Source of the DNA: Turbatrix aceti
Taxonomy: Eukaryota > Nematoda > Chromadorea > Rhabditida > Panagrolaimidae
Length of the DNA: 64,000 bases
Direction of reading: 5' to 3'
NCBI GenBank assembly: GCA_963969345.1
Contig: OZ017766.1
Coordinates: 11,656,001 to 11,720,000, forward strand
In this document: piece by piece, positions 40,201 through 55,200 of the stretch
Position numbering within the stretch: the first letter of the stretch is position 1
How the letters are laid out: each line of letters starts with the position of its first letter
Notes under the pieces: generated by a model
Told to the model about the DNA's origin: nothing
The model's database searches: none
Seen by the model: the letters and a program-made list of their open reading frames with translations, nothing else
Translations under genes and position numbers: made by a program

Positions 40201-43200
40201 AGGCCACAGCTGCGGCGACCAATACCGAAGCTGTCAAAACAAGGGTTCGAGAATCCAGCGAAATCACTGCTATGACCATGTTTTCGCTCGCGAATGAAGC
40301 TGCTACCCGGGCTGAACTTGAACACGTCGCACGCGCATCTTCGATCGCCAAGGCCTCGTCTAGTTTGGCGGAATACGGTATTGCGTCTGAGCAGTGCGTT
40401 GTCTTCATGCAGAATCGAGGAACCATCGACGAGAGAACTCAACGCGAATGGTCACAACCCGTCGTAGGTAGGCGGACTATTTTTTATATTATTTTTGAAC
40501 ACACAATTTTTGCACAATTCTGACTATTTTTTCAACAACTTTTATTCTGCACGCAAAACGCTTATCTTTCGCTCTGGCTTTTTTATTTATGAACTAATAT
40601 GTATTTTTTTTGAGTTTTTGCTAACTGACTAACATGGCTGACACGGTTCTCATACATACTTGAACTTTTATTTTTAAATTATTTTAATAGTAAAAAAACC
40701 TCTTTGACCTTTCTAAAACAAGATAAACACCATGACTAATATTTTTATTTATTTACATACCCGAAATTAATTTTTTTGACAACAAAATAGTAAAATATGA
40801 ATTTTTTTATCGTCAAAATGAAATTTATAGTATAATATTTTTTGGTGTTTTTTTGTATTTACTGTATTTTTCAAACGATTACGATATTTACGTGTTTTTT
40901 TGAACATTCTAAATTTGATTCATTTTTTTGTTATTTTGAAAACGCTTTGACTGGCAAGGAGAGTTTGAGTTTGAGATGATGATGACTGTGTGGTTTCTCA
41001 TGCTTTTGTATCTTGCACACACACACACACACACATACACACACTTGTATACACACCCACTTACCGTATACCCACCTGCCTGCCCGCATGCGTGAGTGAT
41101 GTTGTCTGGATTTTTTATTTACCAATTGATTGGTTTGCCGTATTTTTTTGATCTCGTGTTTTTTTCTTCACTTTTCATCGCTCCTTTTTTGGCCTTCTGG
41201 GGAAAAGAGTTGAGTTTTTGTTTTGGGGACCCTTTGTATTTTTTCAAAAATTCATTCAGTGCTTAGCTAAATAGTTTGATATCCTTAATCCATCCCAATA
41301 AAAAATTTTATTACATAACTTCTTCTATTCTATCCCAAAAGAAACCAACCTAGGACCATCCTTTTGCCATTTTGTAGGACGAGCGATGCGTCACGTTTTT
41401 TCTGACACAGAGGAATACGATTCGGACGACGAGGGTAGTGCTCGTATTGCTGTCAAAAAATTACAACAACAACAATCTTCAAGTCAGCATCGTCGATACC
41501 AGGAAAACCAAAAGAGGTCATCCTCGGTTGCTGCGTCGGAGAATATTTCTGTCTCCGAGCAACAAATGTTGGAGCAACACGAACGCAATCGTAGATTCTA
41601 CTACGAAGAACAGTACGAAGAGGAGAGGCTTACCGAATCATGGATGGATATGGATTCATCGGTAACAGCCTCCGATGATCTCTCTTACCTGGATCACTCG
41701 CTTAGAGTGCGTAAGCAGGGTCCTTCGTACTCGACTTCTATCCTCATCGTAGACAGTGATCAGGGATACGAGCCCTCAAAGTCTATGAATCGTAGTAATC
41801 TCGTTACCGTAGCCAGTGACAAAATTCACGCTATAGCTACCACCACCAGCAGCGGAGAGTTTGATCGAGCTGCCCTCCCTCCCCGTCCTCCGTCGGTACC
41901 TGTACCGGTGACGATTCAAAGTCAGACAGTTGTCGACGAGTCTATGGAAAACGGTATGCGCATTGATATTACTTCTTCCTCCTCTGAGCCACAACAGCCG
42001 TCAAGTCAGCAGGAAGAGTCGCCCCGCATTGTGCCTATCTTACGCGTAGATTCCTCCCTGCCTGCCAGTCAAAGAGTCGAGTCTTTTTTAGCCGAGGGCT
42101 CAAATCGGACGTTAGTCATGGACACCATAGACAAAATCACCACCATCGGGTCCATCACAACTCCTCCCACCACCACCATCATCGACGCATGCATGCACGA
42201 AGTGCACGCAAGAGTGTCCGATTTGAGCGTATCGAAGAATAATCATAATAATGATGATGATAATATTAGCGCGGATAGCAAAGCGTTGATTGCTGTTCGC
42301 ATAAATTCTCATAACGCGTACAACTCCTCCCTCCAGGACGCAGCATCGTCTCTTCTTTCTACGTCGTCTGATCAGAATGGTATCATTTTTTTGCCCCCAC
42401 CCCGGAGAATCAGTCGACGTGTCGTGACGGTGTTATCCCACGCGATGCGCGCTTTTGATTATATCCGTTTTTTTTTACAATACTACTTTCCTTTACCGCA
42501 CGCAGGGGTCATAGATGAATTTTCTTTGCAGAATCCTCCTTGGCTAGTTGGGCGCTTTCTCCTCCTCTTCCTCCTCCTCCTTCTTCTTCTTCTTCGTCTA
42601 TTCCTCCTTCTTCAATGGATCAAGCTAGTCAAAATAGAAAAATTGTATCCGCACTTGAAGCTCTGGTTGATTCGGACGAAGAGCAAGATGATGACGATAG
42701 TGTTCGTGAAGAAACCATGATCACGGATGTTATCCTGAAGCGATTTGCCAGGCCTGTGAATGCTGTTGAAAGTGAAACCGTCATTGGTGAACACTCGACC
42801 GAAGTTTACAAACTGAATGCATCGGCTGCCGTCGATGAAAAAGCGTCAGATGGATTTGTCATCAGAAAACCAGACGAAACACGTTCTCAATCTTTCATCG
42901 CTCCCGAAAAGCAGAAATCATCAGTTGTCGGGTCGTTTGTCCAGCAGTCGGAGCAAAACGCGGAACTGAACATGGCAATGCAAGCCCAGGTCCATGATGG
43001 ATCATCTGCGGAGAAGGTTGTCAGAACGGCATCGTCGGTGGATATCGCTGCACGCGTGGACGCTAGTCGAGATGAAACAGTCAACGTCAGCAATGTTTTG
43101 ACTCGCCAGACGCCATCAGATGACAATTCATCTGTTCAGCTGAAAGGCTCCGAACGAGCACACAGCGTCGGTCGCTTTGATGAATTCGCCGAGGAATCCA

Positions 43201-46200
43201 TGATCACAGATGTCATCTTGAAACGCTTTGCCCGTCCTGTGAATTCTATCGAAAGCGAAGCTGTCATTGGAAAATCCTCAACTGAAGTCTACAAACTCAA
43301 TGCCACAGCTTCTGCCGATGAGAAAAGTTCAGATGGATTTGCAATTCGAAAACCAGAAGAATTTTTCTCAAAATCTTCAATTGCGGCTGAAAGGCAAACC
43401 GCTAAGGCCACAGGATCCTTCCAACAACAATCAGTCGAATCTTCTGACCTCAACATGTCTATTTATGCCGAAGATCATCGTTCATCGTCCATCGAAGGTG
43501 TCTTGAAAACCGCTTCGCTGTCAGATGTTTCATCCAAACTTAAGGCCAGTCAAAGCCAATCTGTTGACGTCAATTCTGCACTGGTTCGTAATTTACCTGG
43601 CCAAGGTGAGGCTACCTCAGCAAATCTTCGTGGATCTCATCGAGAACAGAGTGTTGGACGATTTATCGAACCAAGTGAAGAATCCATGATTACGGATATT
43701 ATTCTGAAACGTCTGCCAAGGCCTGTTGTCGCTGCGGAAGACGCAACTGTCATCGCCGAATCCGGACAAAGAGGCCAGAAAATCGAATCATCATTCAATA
43801 TCGAAGATTCAGCCGGCACAGGTGGATTTCTTGTTCGAAAAAATGTTAATGAAGAAGTCCGACGGCTTTTCCATTCTGCTAGTCATGAACAGGTGTCGTC
43901 GACTCACAGAGCGGTACCTGTCGGTCTGCAACGTGGCCTGAGTTTCGAAGAATTCCAAGAAACCTTCGGCGTCGATAATTTGGGCAGCGGAACGTTGTTC
44001 AGGAAATCTAGGGAATTTGGATCCGGTGAAGCAGAAATTGTCGCATTGGTACACTCGTCCTCTATGGCAAAAAAATCCGGATTCGGAAGTGAATCTTTGG
44101 ATTTGGATTCCAGTGGATTTGGATCTTCGATGACAAATCTACGCGAAAGCAGCCAAGCAACTTCAGCCGCATTCGTCCAGTCGTCTTTTGATTTTGAATT
44201 CGAAGAACAGTCCCTGACTTCGTCGTTCATGAAATCTGGATCCATAGAAGACGATTCGTCGATCAGTTTGACGACTGCTAGAAAAATTTCAACAACTGCG
44301 TCCCTTCCTGAACTTTCAAGTGTCGACATGATCACGGATGTAATTCTAAAGAAAATTCCAAGACCGATTTACCACGATGAAGCTTTACTCGAGTTTTCCC
44401 AGCGTCGAGAAGGCACAGCTGACGTGCAACAGGCTATCTACGATTCTGATGGATTCGCTTTCCATCAAGGTGAAAAGTTAACCACTGTCAGTTACCTGCC
44501 AAACGTTGAGTCAACTTCTGCGAGATTCAGGGAACAAGGCAGTGAATCCGTTGCCCTGACTGCATCCATGTTCGATGCATCGACGACTGGAAGCTCAACT
44601 GAACGCGTCGTGGCTGCACCCAGACGAGAACAGAGTGTTGGACGATTTGTCGAACAATCTCAGGAATCCATGATCACAGATGTCATTCTCAAGAGATTCC
44701 CTCGACCTGCCGATCGTCATGAAGATGAGTCTTCCGTCATTGCCATGAGAGAACAACACGCAGCGACGTCAATGTCACTTGAGCAGCCTAGAAGTCATAA
44801 AACGCAGGTTGTGGCTGCGATTCGGATGGTTGAAGACCAGAAAGTTGAGCTCGATGCTGTTCAGTTGCAGGCAAAAAGTATTGTACAGCAGTTACAAGAA
44901 ATTGAACGGAAAAGTGTTCGCACTGTCGAAGAAACGGATTCTGAGAGGTCAGAAGTTGTGAACCAGTCGATGAAAGAGAGTCAGCGTGAGCGAAGTGAAG
45001 ACATGATTACGGATGTCATCCTCAAGAGATTTGCTCGTCCAGTGAATGCTATTGAAAGCGAGACGACTATTGGTGAACGATCATCTGAAGTCTACAAGCT
45101 CAATGCGGCCGCTGCGGTTGACGAAAAAAGTTCCGATGGATTTGCCATTCGAAAAGCAGAAGAATCGTTATCAAAATCATCAGTTGCAGCTGAAAAGCAG
45201 GTTGCAGCGGTTTCTGGAGCATTCAAACAACAGCCAGAGGCTGCCTTACCCGATGTCACTTTGGGAAGACGGTCAAAGTCTGTGGAAAGCAAGGAAGTTG
45301 TCCTAGAAGCGACAATCAGATTAGACACCCCGCATGAATTGGCCGAAGAATCTACCGATTTGGTCCTCAACGCGGGCATCAAACCTCCGTTGCCACCAAC
45401 TGAAAAAGTTGTCCAGTCACAAAGGTCTGCAGAAATCGTGGCACAACTTCAAGAAAGTCAAGACCAGACAGTCAATTTCAACACAGTTTTGTCCGGTCAA
45501 AAATCCGAAGATAAGTCCGCAACAACCTTGCTGCGAGATTCAAGACGAGAACGCAGTGTTGGAAGATTCGATGAATTTGAAGAAGAAACCATGATCACGG
45601 ATGTTATCCTGAAACGATTTGCCAGGCCTGTAAATGCCATTGAAAGCGAAACCGTCATCGGCGAACGCTCGACCGAAGTTTACAAACTGAATGCATCGGC
45701 TGCGGTTGATGAAAAAGCGTCAGATGGATTTGTCATCAGAAAACCAGACGAAACACGTTCTCAATCTTTTATCGCTCCCGAAGAGCAGAAATCATCAGTT
45801 GTCGGGTCGTTTATCGAGCAGTCAGAGCAAAACACGGAACTGAACATGGCAATGCAAGCCCAGGTCCATGATGGATCATCTGCGGAGAAGGTTGTCAGAA
45901 CGGCATCGTCGGTGGATATCGCTGCACGCGTGGATGCTAGTCGAGATGAAACAGTCAACGTCAGCAATGTTTTGACTCGCCAGACACCATCAACTGACAA
46001 ATCATTTGTTCAGCTGAAAGGCTCCGAACGAGCACACAGCGTCGGTCGCTTTGATGAATTCGCCGAGGAATCCATGATCACAGATGTCATCTTGAAACGA
46101 TTTGCCCGTCCTGTGAATTCCATTGAAAGCGAAACTGTCATTGGGCAACCTTCCACTGAAGTCTACAAACTCAATGCTACAGCTTCTGCCGATGAGAAAA

Positions 46201-49200
46201 GTTCAGACGGATTTTCAATTCGAAAACCAGAAGAATCATTGTCTAAAGTTGCAGTTGCTTCTGAAAAGCCTATTTCTTCAGTTGCTGCATCTTTTGTTCA
46301 GCAGTCACTCGAGAATGAGCATCTCAATATGTCAATGTACGCTCAGACGAACAACAATGCATCTTCTGCTGAAAAAGTTGTCAAATCCAAATCCTTGGCT
46401 GATATTGCGGCTAAAGTGCAGGCCAGTCAGGAAACGGTTGAGTCAATCAACAGCGCGTTTTACCGTCAACCATTGGAAGACACGCTGAATGCCAAAATTC
46501 GAGGTTCTGAAAGAGAACAAAGTGCCGCTCGATTCGATGAATTCGGCGAAGAATCCATGATCACAGATATTATTCTCAAGAGATTCTCGCGTCCTGTGAA
46601 TTCTATTGAAAGTGAGACGACTATCGGCGAGCGATCAACTGAAGCTTACAAACTCAATGCGGCAGCTGCAGTTGATGAAAAAAGTTCTGATGGATTTGCC
46701 ATTCGAAAAGCAGAAGAAACGTTATCAAAATCATCGATTGCAGCTGAAAAGCAGGTTGCAGCGGTTTCTGGAGCATTCAAACAACAGCCAGAGGCTGCCT
46801 TACCCGATGTCACTTTGGGAAGACGGTCAAAGTCTGTCGAAGGCAAGGAAGTTGTCTTGGAAGCGACGATCAGATCAGAAACCCCGCATGAACTGGCCGA
46901 AGAGTCTACCGATTTGATTTTGAACGCACAGGTGAAGCCGCCTTTGCCCCCGACTGAAAACGTTGTCAAATCGCAGAAGTCTGCTGAAACGGCGTCTGGA
47001 GCATTCAAAGAACTTCCGGAAGCTGTTTTACCTGATGCGATATTGAGCAGACGATCGAAATCTGTCGAAAGCAAGGAAGTTATCTTGGAAGCGACGATCA
47101 GATCAGAAACCCCGCACGAACTGACCGAAGAGTCTACCGATTTGGTCCTCAACGCGAAAGTTAAATCTTCATTGCCGCCAACTGAAAAGGTTCTCAAATC
47201 ACAAAGATCTGCAGAAATCGTGGCACAACTCCAAGAAAGCCAAGACCAGACTGTCAATTACAACACCGCATTAGTCCAGTCAAAAATCCGAAGATAAGTC
47301 CGCAACAACTTTGCTTCGAGATTCAAGACGAGAACGCAGTGTCGGAAGATTCGACGAATTCGAAGAAGAATCCATGATCACGGATGTCATCCTAAAACGG
47401 TTTTCTCGACCTGTAAATGCAGTTGAAAGTGAAACAACGCTTCCTGAATCCTTCAAGTCATCCGATAAGCTGGCAACTTCGGCTTCTACCAATTTGCAGC
47501 TGTCACAGGGCTTTGCCCTACAGAAACCGGAATCCGCAGACTACAGTAACGTCATTTCGCCTCAAGCTGCGCAAATCAGTGCAGTCGCCGACATGCAAGC
47601 TGCTACAGATGTTTACGCCGACGTTGAATCATCATTTTTATCGGATAAGAAATCAGTTTACGATACTATGACGCTGCTGAAATCGGCATCTGAATCCGAC
47701 GTTTACGCTCGGATGCTTGAAAGTTTGGAGACAGAAGAAGAGTTTGCGACTTCTATCGCTAATCTGTCTGAAAATAGTTACGGTACTTATGGAATCATGA
47801 AATCGGCATCTGCAGTAGAAGTCAGCGCCCGAATGATTGAAAGTCAGGAGACCATGCGGAATCTGATTGAGCAACATACTTATGTTGATACTGATTTTGG
47901 AGCAACCGTGAAGATGAGTCAGAGCCCAAGAGAGTCGCAGGAGAGGTCACTGAGTGTTCCGTTGCAAGAAGATGTGATCAGGGAATCTGAAATTCCACTT
48001 CAGACGATTCCTGAAGAATCTGCCAGAGTTGTGGTCATGTCGTCGTCGGAAGCGGATGTTAAGATTCATGTCAAAGCTGTGGAAGAATTGATTGAGCAAC
48101 GACAGATTGTTGAACAACATCGACATCGCAGAACTCCACCTGACATGCCCGATGTAACACTCGGCCGACGATCCAAATCCCTAGAAGCCAAGGAAGTACT
48201 CCTCGAAGCGACAATAAAATCCGAAACCCCGCGCGAACATACTCTTCCTGCTGACGACGAAGGCAAAGGTGGTGTCCCTCCTCCTACTGTCCTCGAACAA
48301 CCTCCCTTACCCCAATCCGTTTCAGACCAACGAGCGCTCTCGCCTACGACAACGTCCATCTCGACCGAGTTGTCGTCATCCTTCACAGCCAACGAACTAT
48401 CCTCCATTATCCGGGATACCGCGCATTTTGATTCCAATAGACGAGACTTTGGGGTAGATTCAGTTTGCGCGACAGATTTGAGACTGGCAAATGCTCTGCC
48501 ACCCGAAGAAGGCCATGCTATCTCTGTCGCTAGTGTGCCACGAAACGAACGATCTTCTTCGACTGTCCGAGCCTCGAGTGAACGCGTGACTTCTTCTTCT
48601 ATCCATCTATCACGGGTGCCCTCTTCTGACCAGATTCTTGCAGTTGGCGAGGGAGTTATTGGTGACATCCGCGTTGCCCACGGCGGAAAATTGGATACCC
48701 CAGCTGCCGGTGACGAAAGTTTGGACGTCGAACATAGAATTGCAAATACCAGTTTCCCAGAAGGACAGATTGAACAGAAATGTCCGGAGAAGATCCAGCA
48801 GAGCGTCGAAGCGTGGATGGCAGCGTGCCAGGAGGCAGAAGGCCATGTTGCAGCTCAGATTCAACGTGTAGATATTACGACGGGTACCGGAGCTACGCTG
48901 AAGGCTACTTTGTCTTCTGAATTATCACTCCGGACGCTGGGAAGCCAGGAAACTACGCAGAATACGGAAACCGTGATTCAGAAACCAGATGCTGAATCTC
49001 GGGGCGCGGAGAGTGTTTTCAAGTCACCGAGTCAGTCGGCTGTACAGAAATCGATGGATGCAGCCAAGTATGAACAGACTGATATCAGCGCTGCACAAAT
49101 TGCCGGTGGAAAGTCGACTGAAGATACGCAAGCAACGCTGAAAGATTCTCTGTCATCTGAAATTGCAATGCAGACCCTGGCGAGTCAAGAATCCAGTCAA

Positions 49201-52200
49201 AATGCGGAAACTAGCCTCCAGAAGGCTTCAGACGCAGCTTCAGCCGGCGGAATCTTCAAAACTGGCTTGCAGACTGAAGTTCAAGCCAGAATGCTGGAAT
49301 CCCAGGAAACCATGCGGAATCTCATCGAGCAGCACTCCTACTTTGATGCTGACCTGGCAACCGGGGGACATGTTGATGACAAACAACGTGAATCCCGCGA
49401 AAAATCGATAGAAGCTGTCAAACAGGAAAGCGTCGATGCAGAAGCCCGCATTTCTGCTCTGGGAAAATCAGAAAGTGCCCAGGGAATCTTCAAATCACCG
49501 AGTCAGTCATCTGTTCAACGATCTATGGAAGCTGCCAAGTTTGAACAAGCTGACATTACTTCTGCCAAGACTGCGGGTATTGATAAGGCTCCAGAAGCTC
49601 AGGCAACGCTGAAAACGGCCTTGTCTTCTGAAATCTCTCATCAAACTCCGGCAAGTCAGGAGACGAGTCAGAACGCCGAAACCAGCCTTCAGAAGGCATC
49701 AGATGCAGCTTCAATCGGCGGAGTCTTCAAAACCGGTTCGCAGACTGAAGTTGAAGCCAAGATGATTGAATCGCAGGAAACCATGCGAAATCTCATCGAA
49801 CAACATTCCTATTTTGATGCTGACCTGACAACCGGTGGACGCGTTGATGACAAACAGCGTGAATCACGCGAAAAGTCGGTTGAGGCTTCCAAACAGGAAC
49901 AAGCGACTGCTGATGCTCTGATTTCTTCGAAATCTGAATCTGTAAACGCTGAAGGTGTTTTCAAGTCACCGAGTCAAACGGTTGTGCAGAAATCATTGGA
50001 TGCGGCCAAATTTGAACAGGCTGATATCAGCGCTGCACAAATTGCAGGTGGAAAATCGACTGAAGATACGCAAGCAACGTTGAAGGATTCCCTGTCATCT
50101 GAAATTTCAATGCAAACTCTGGCGAGCCAAGAATCGAGTCAGAATGCTGAAACGAGTTTACAGAAGGCGTCAGATGCAGCTTCCATCGGCGGAGTCTTCA
50201 AAACAGGCTCGCAATCAGAAGTCCAAGCCAGAATGCTGGAATCCCAGGAAACCATGAGGAATCTCATTGAACAGCATTCTTACTTTGACGCTGACCTGGC
50301 TACCGGTGGACACGTTGACGACAAACAACGTGCATCCCAAGAACGTCACCTAGAAGCCTCAAAGCAGGAAAACGCGGATGCAAGCGCTCAACTTTCTGCA
50401 CAGGATAAAACTGCAGGCGCGGAAAACGTATTCAAATCCCCCAGTCAAGCTGCACTTCTTGCAAGCATGACTGCTTCTGAATCAACGTCCATTCAATCTG
50501 ACACCCTGATTCAAAGCCAGAAATCAGCATCTGAGCAAGCTGGACAACTTTTGAAATCGGCTTCTCAAAGTCAGGTTTCTGCACAGATGCTGGCGAGCCA
50601 GGAATCTTCTCAGGCAGTTGAAAATTACCTGTCAGGTCCTGGTGGTGCAACGGAATCTGTCGGTCAGGTGCTCAAATCAAGCGTAAAAGCTGAAATTGAA
50701 ACCCGTGTCCAGGAAACGCAAGAAACGATGCGGAATTTGATTGAACAGCATTCGTACATTGATACTGATGCCGCGGCTGGAAAGAGAATTAGTGAAAGCC
50801 AACGCGCATCACAGGAACGTGCGTTTGAGGATTCCAGCACGGTGATTGAGTCACAGCTCCGGCTCGAAAGCAAGACAGCGCTGACAGAAGGCGTTCAGAA
50901 GACATCCATTCAGGCTGCCATATCGTCACAGATGGCATCGGCTGGTGATGAACGGGAAATTCTGGAAACTTCATTGAAGTCATCATCTGAGGTTACCGCA
51001 ACGACGGGATTGGTGCTCAAGTCGGCTTCTCAGACGACAATCAACGCCCAGATGCCAGAATCCAGGGAAGAGATGCGAAATTTGATCGAACAACATACGA
51101 TTGTGGATTCTGATTTAGTGACGACGTCTCGGGTCAGTGAAAGTCCCCGAGCGTCACAGGAAAGAACTCTTGCTGCCGCGTCTTTGGTTCAGCGAGACGC
51201 CAAATCGATTTCCGGAGTCCAGAAACAAGAATACGAAGTCAACATCGCAGGCAAAGAATATTCAACCAAAATTCTGTCAACCAGACGAAAATCTGCAGCT
51301 ACCGAAATCAGTCTGCCAGTTGAACAGATAATTGAAGGCAGGACAACTGTCAAAGTCACGCCTTCAGAAGTTGTACAAACTCTCGCGAGCAAGATTGAAA
51401 CCCGTGACATCCTCAGAGCCGAAATCGAAGAACTCAACGCCCAGAGCGATGACGTGCGTGTAACCTACACCGAAGCCGAGCCAACTTCCATCGACGCAGG
51501 AATCATTCTTGTCCAGAAAACTGCGTCAAAGGCAAATCAGCGAACGGATCACGTGATTGACGTCGGAATCTCGGTCGTTCAGCAACTCAAAACCCAGGCG
51601 GCTACAGACATTGATATCAGCCAGGAAATTGTCTGGTCTGGAAAAGAATACAGTGAGACTACTGAAAAAGCTCTCCAGAAGCCGGGAATCCAGAGCGCAA
51701 AAGAAAAACTCGATGCACAGACAATTTCAAGCGCGGTTTCTGAAACTTCGTCGTTGCTGATCCAAGTACCCAGTGAACAATCCGTCCTGGAAACTGACGC
51801 ATCCATAACCTATGAACCCCAACTTTCATCAGGTGCCCGGACATTTGTCGAAACCTACGCTGAAGGCGCAACCATTCTTTCTTCATGGAAAACGGTTGAA
51901 CGGGACGTCGAAGTTCACGTCGATCTGTCAGATCGCGTCAACGAAGCCATTCGTCTGGCGACCACGGCGCCAAGTGAGGAAGCCACTACGTTGGATCAAA
52001 CCTGGGATGGACCATCTGATACCATTGGTTATACATCGACAGTGCTGAAACCCCCGGCAGAAAGCGATGCCGTTGCCCGGGACTTTGCCATAGCTACGGG
52101 TCCTGGATTGGTTGAAACAAAATTAGAACGCGCTCCTTCCTCCACAGCTCCCCAGGCTATTACCCTGCCCGCTGACTCCCGCGTATCTCTTAGCGACTTT

Positions 52201-55200
52201 ACCTGCGCAGAGACTCAGAATGCCGAGTTGGCGGCTGTTGTGGAGCTACACCAGGTGGACCTTCGTCGTCCGCCAGGGGCTGAGGCTACGCTGCCTTCTA
52301 CATTGACCATTTCAGCTGGGTCCCTGCAATCACAGTCTGCAGCCGGTGAGGAGAAACTCGGAGCATCGATGCAGTTTGCAAAAGGTGCGGAATCTGAACA
52401 GACGGCTACGAAGGTCGTCACGTCGAGACAAGGCGACAACGTGGCTTTGGCATGCAAATCTTCAGGACGCGCTTCTGCGTCTCTAGAGGCTGTTTACCAA
52501 GGATCTCTTGTCAATGCCGAACGCGCAGAAAAAACTCTCGATGAATCCAGAAAAACGACCCCGGCATCTCTCGCTGTTGATGAATTCCAGGAAGACGAGA
52601 CGACTTTGCACGTTCAAATGACACCTTCCAAAACACCATATGAAGATGTTTCCCATGAAATCATTTTGCCAAGACAAGGTGGACCAGCTACATTGTCGAC
52701 ACCTCAGAGTACCGAAGAATCGCTAATCGTCAACGAACAACTTGACGTGCCGGAATCCACTTTGGGAGCTTTGAAAACGCTTTACGTCCCAACTGAGGGT
52801 CCTGCTACAAGTTCTACAATGGTGGAATCGCTGGAAGAAGCTGCGAGCATTGGATTCTTCTACGACAAGTCTTTGCCGACGGAAATTGTTGACAAGACCC
52901 TTCCGGAAGCTGGCTATGGAGGTCGACAGACGTTGAACACCATTGCCACGAGCGAAGAAGCACACTCAGCTGCTATTGCCATTCAGAGGCCGAATGTGCC
53001 TTCTGCAATGGTCGGAGGACAGATTCTGGAACGATCATCCAGCAAAACTTCTTTCACTGCTCAAGCTGCAAAGTCTGAATCTGAATCGACGTCTTATGCT
53101 TTCCAGAGGTCACCTTCCAGTTCTGGAGTTGGCCGTTCGCACCGTGTTGCCAACGAACATGCTCCATTGATCAGCGGTAAACTTACTGAAACGACGAATG
53201 AAGTGGCTACTGTCAACTATGGCTACTCCAGAAGTCCGTCAAGTGATTCCAAGCAGACTGTCCGCCCGGTACCTGTCTACGGTGGCTCGGCTGTGCTTTC
53301 GACAGATGCATCTGAAGAAACTGAACTCAATATTGAACGTCAGCTTTCCAGTGACCTTCCAACCTACGGCGAGGACAAAACAGTTATTCTGGAGCGTACA
53401 AAGCATGCTGTCGAACAACTTTCCACTCGGGCAGCCATGCTTGAAGACACATCCCTTGTAACATCCATTGGAAAACCCGACCGGTCACCTGAATTCACCG
53501 GTGTTCTTCTGGAAGGCAAAAACGAGGAATTCATGATTTTCAAAGCCAAAGAATCCCGGGAAGAAACCCAAACCACTTACACCGATTTCTCGACACAAGC
53601 TAAGTCAGCCCAACTCCAGCATACTGTACATGATGCCAACAATGGAGGTCGATACACCCTGAAAACCCCTGCCTCGGAGGAAACCAACCAAACTTTCCCC
53701 CGCGAAATTGTAGACAACAGACCCCGTGTAGGAAAGACGGAAAAAGTCTTCTCGGTAGCCGCGATGTTGAGCGAAGACCTATCCACGCAGTCAGCGACAA
53801 ACTTTGAGCGAGGCTTTATCGCAGAGATACGCGCACCTGAATCCACCACGCACGCGGGCACTGGTATTGAGCGGGTCACTGCACTGCACGAAGCCGTTGC
53901 TTTGGGAGCCATTGAATCGTCGTCTGTGGCTTCGGTCCTCAATGCCGATTACCGGCGATATGATGACGCGGAAGCTCTTTCAGAAGTTCGTCTACCTGTT
54001 CCCGGTCACGGTGGAAAGGTTGACCTCCAGACTGCTGCCGCGGGAGATGAGACTTTCTCTGGCATGCTGCAAGTTGAGAATCAGAAAATTAAATCTGATT
54101 TTGTGGAGCGGAAAGTTGTGGACAAGCTTCGGGAAGCTGTGTCGCTGGCTACGAAGGCGACGAGTGAAGAACAGCAAATGATCGCCAAAGAGTTCTATCA
54201 GACAGCTTCGGCCGCGTCGACTGGAATCCTGCTCAGGGCAGCTAATACTTTGTCGACGGCACCGTTGGTCACAAAGGAGTCCAGCCAGATCGATCAGACA
54301 ACAAACTGCCAGTTCCGGCGACCGATCGACGCTTCCCATCAAGCATCCCAAATTATTGCAGAAGCTCGCTATGGAGGTAGCTTCTTCCACGACACCCCTG
54401 CTTTCTCTGACGTGTCGGTTGACCTCGCAGGTGGTAGCCTCTCGAATACCAAACCCAATACCCTATCCGTGAGCGCTTTGCTTGTGACGCCCAATGTCTT
54501 GAGAGTTGATCAGCCCTACTTGTGCCGTGCATCCACCTCGGCAGAGGTATCCCTCCACTGCCAGCTCCAAAAACCCCATTCATCCGCTACCCATGACTTT
54601 GTCACCCGTACCCCTCGGGTTGAATCTATCCAAAGCGGTTCATGGCATGAATCAGAGTTGCACGAGTCAACAACCATGCTTTCCATTACCAAACCCATCC
54701 AACCCGCAGAAACGGAATCTACCCTTGCCCATGCTAATTTTGGTGGACACATTTCCCTGTCTACTTCTGCATCATCCGAAACCCAGACTACCCTTGACCA
54801 GCACATTACCGCTGCTAACAACCTAAAATATCCACAAACAGCCGAATGCGTGCTACCCAGCCCCCGATCCCTTGCCGATTGGCTGAAGTGTGCAGAGTCG
54901 ACCGAGAGCAAGACCGGTTACCTCTCGCACATGCTACGCCAGCCAGATATCGAAAAGATCGGTGCAACGCTTCAGACGCCTCTCGGCGCAGAGCCAATTG
55001 TTCTGACGACGCGCGAATCGCAGGCTATTGACGAAACGCTTTCGATTGCCTGGCAGAAGGAAGGACAAAAATTTACCGTTGCAGAAACGCGTCCAGATGC
55101 CCGGACCGGTGGATCGTTTATCCTGTCTACCGGTGCATCGTCGGATGAGGCGGTCTCACTCAACGCGTCTTTATCACAGCCAAATGCGGATATTCGAAGC

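Noticed and set aside
45092..47257. Long minus-strand frames across the MITDVILKR repeats
   Set aside because: They are mirror frames of repeated codons in the giant exon, recur in each copy and lack any independent signal.
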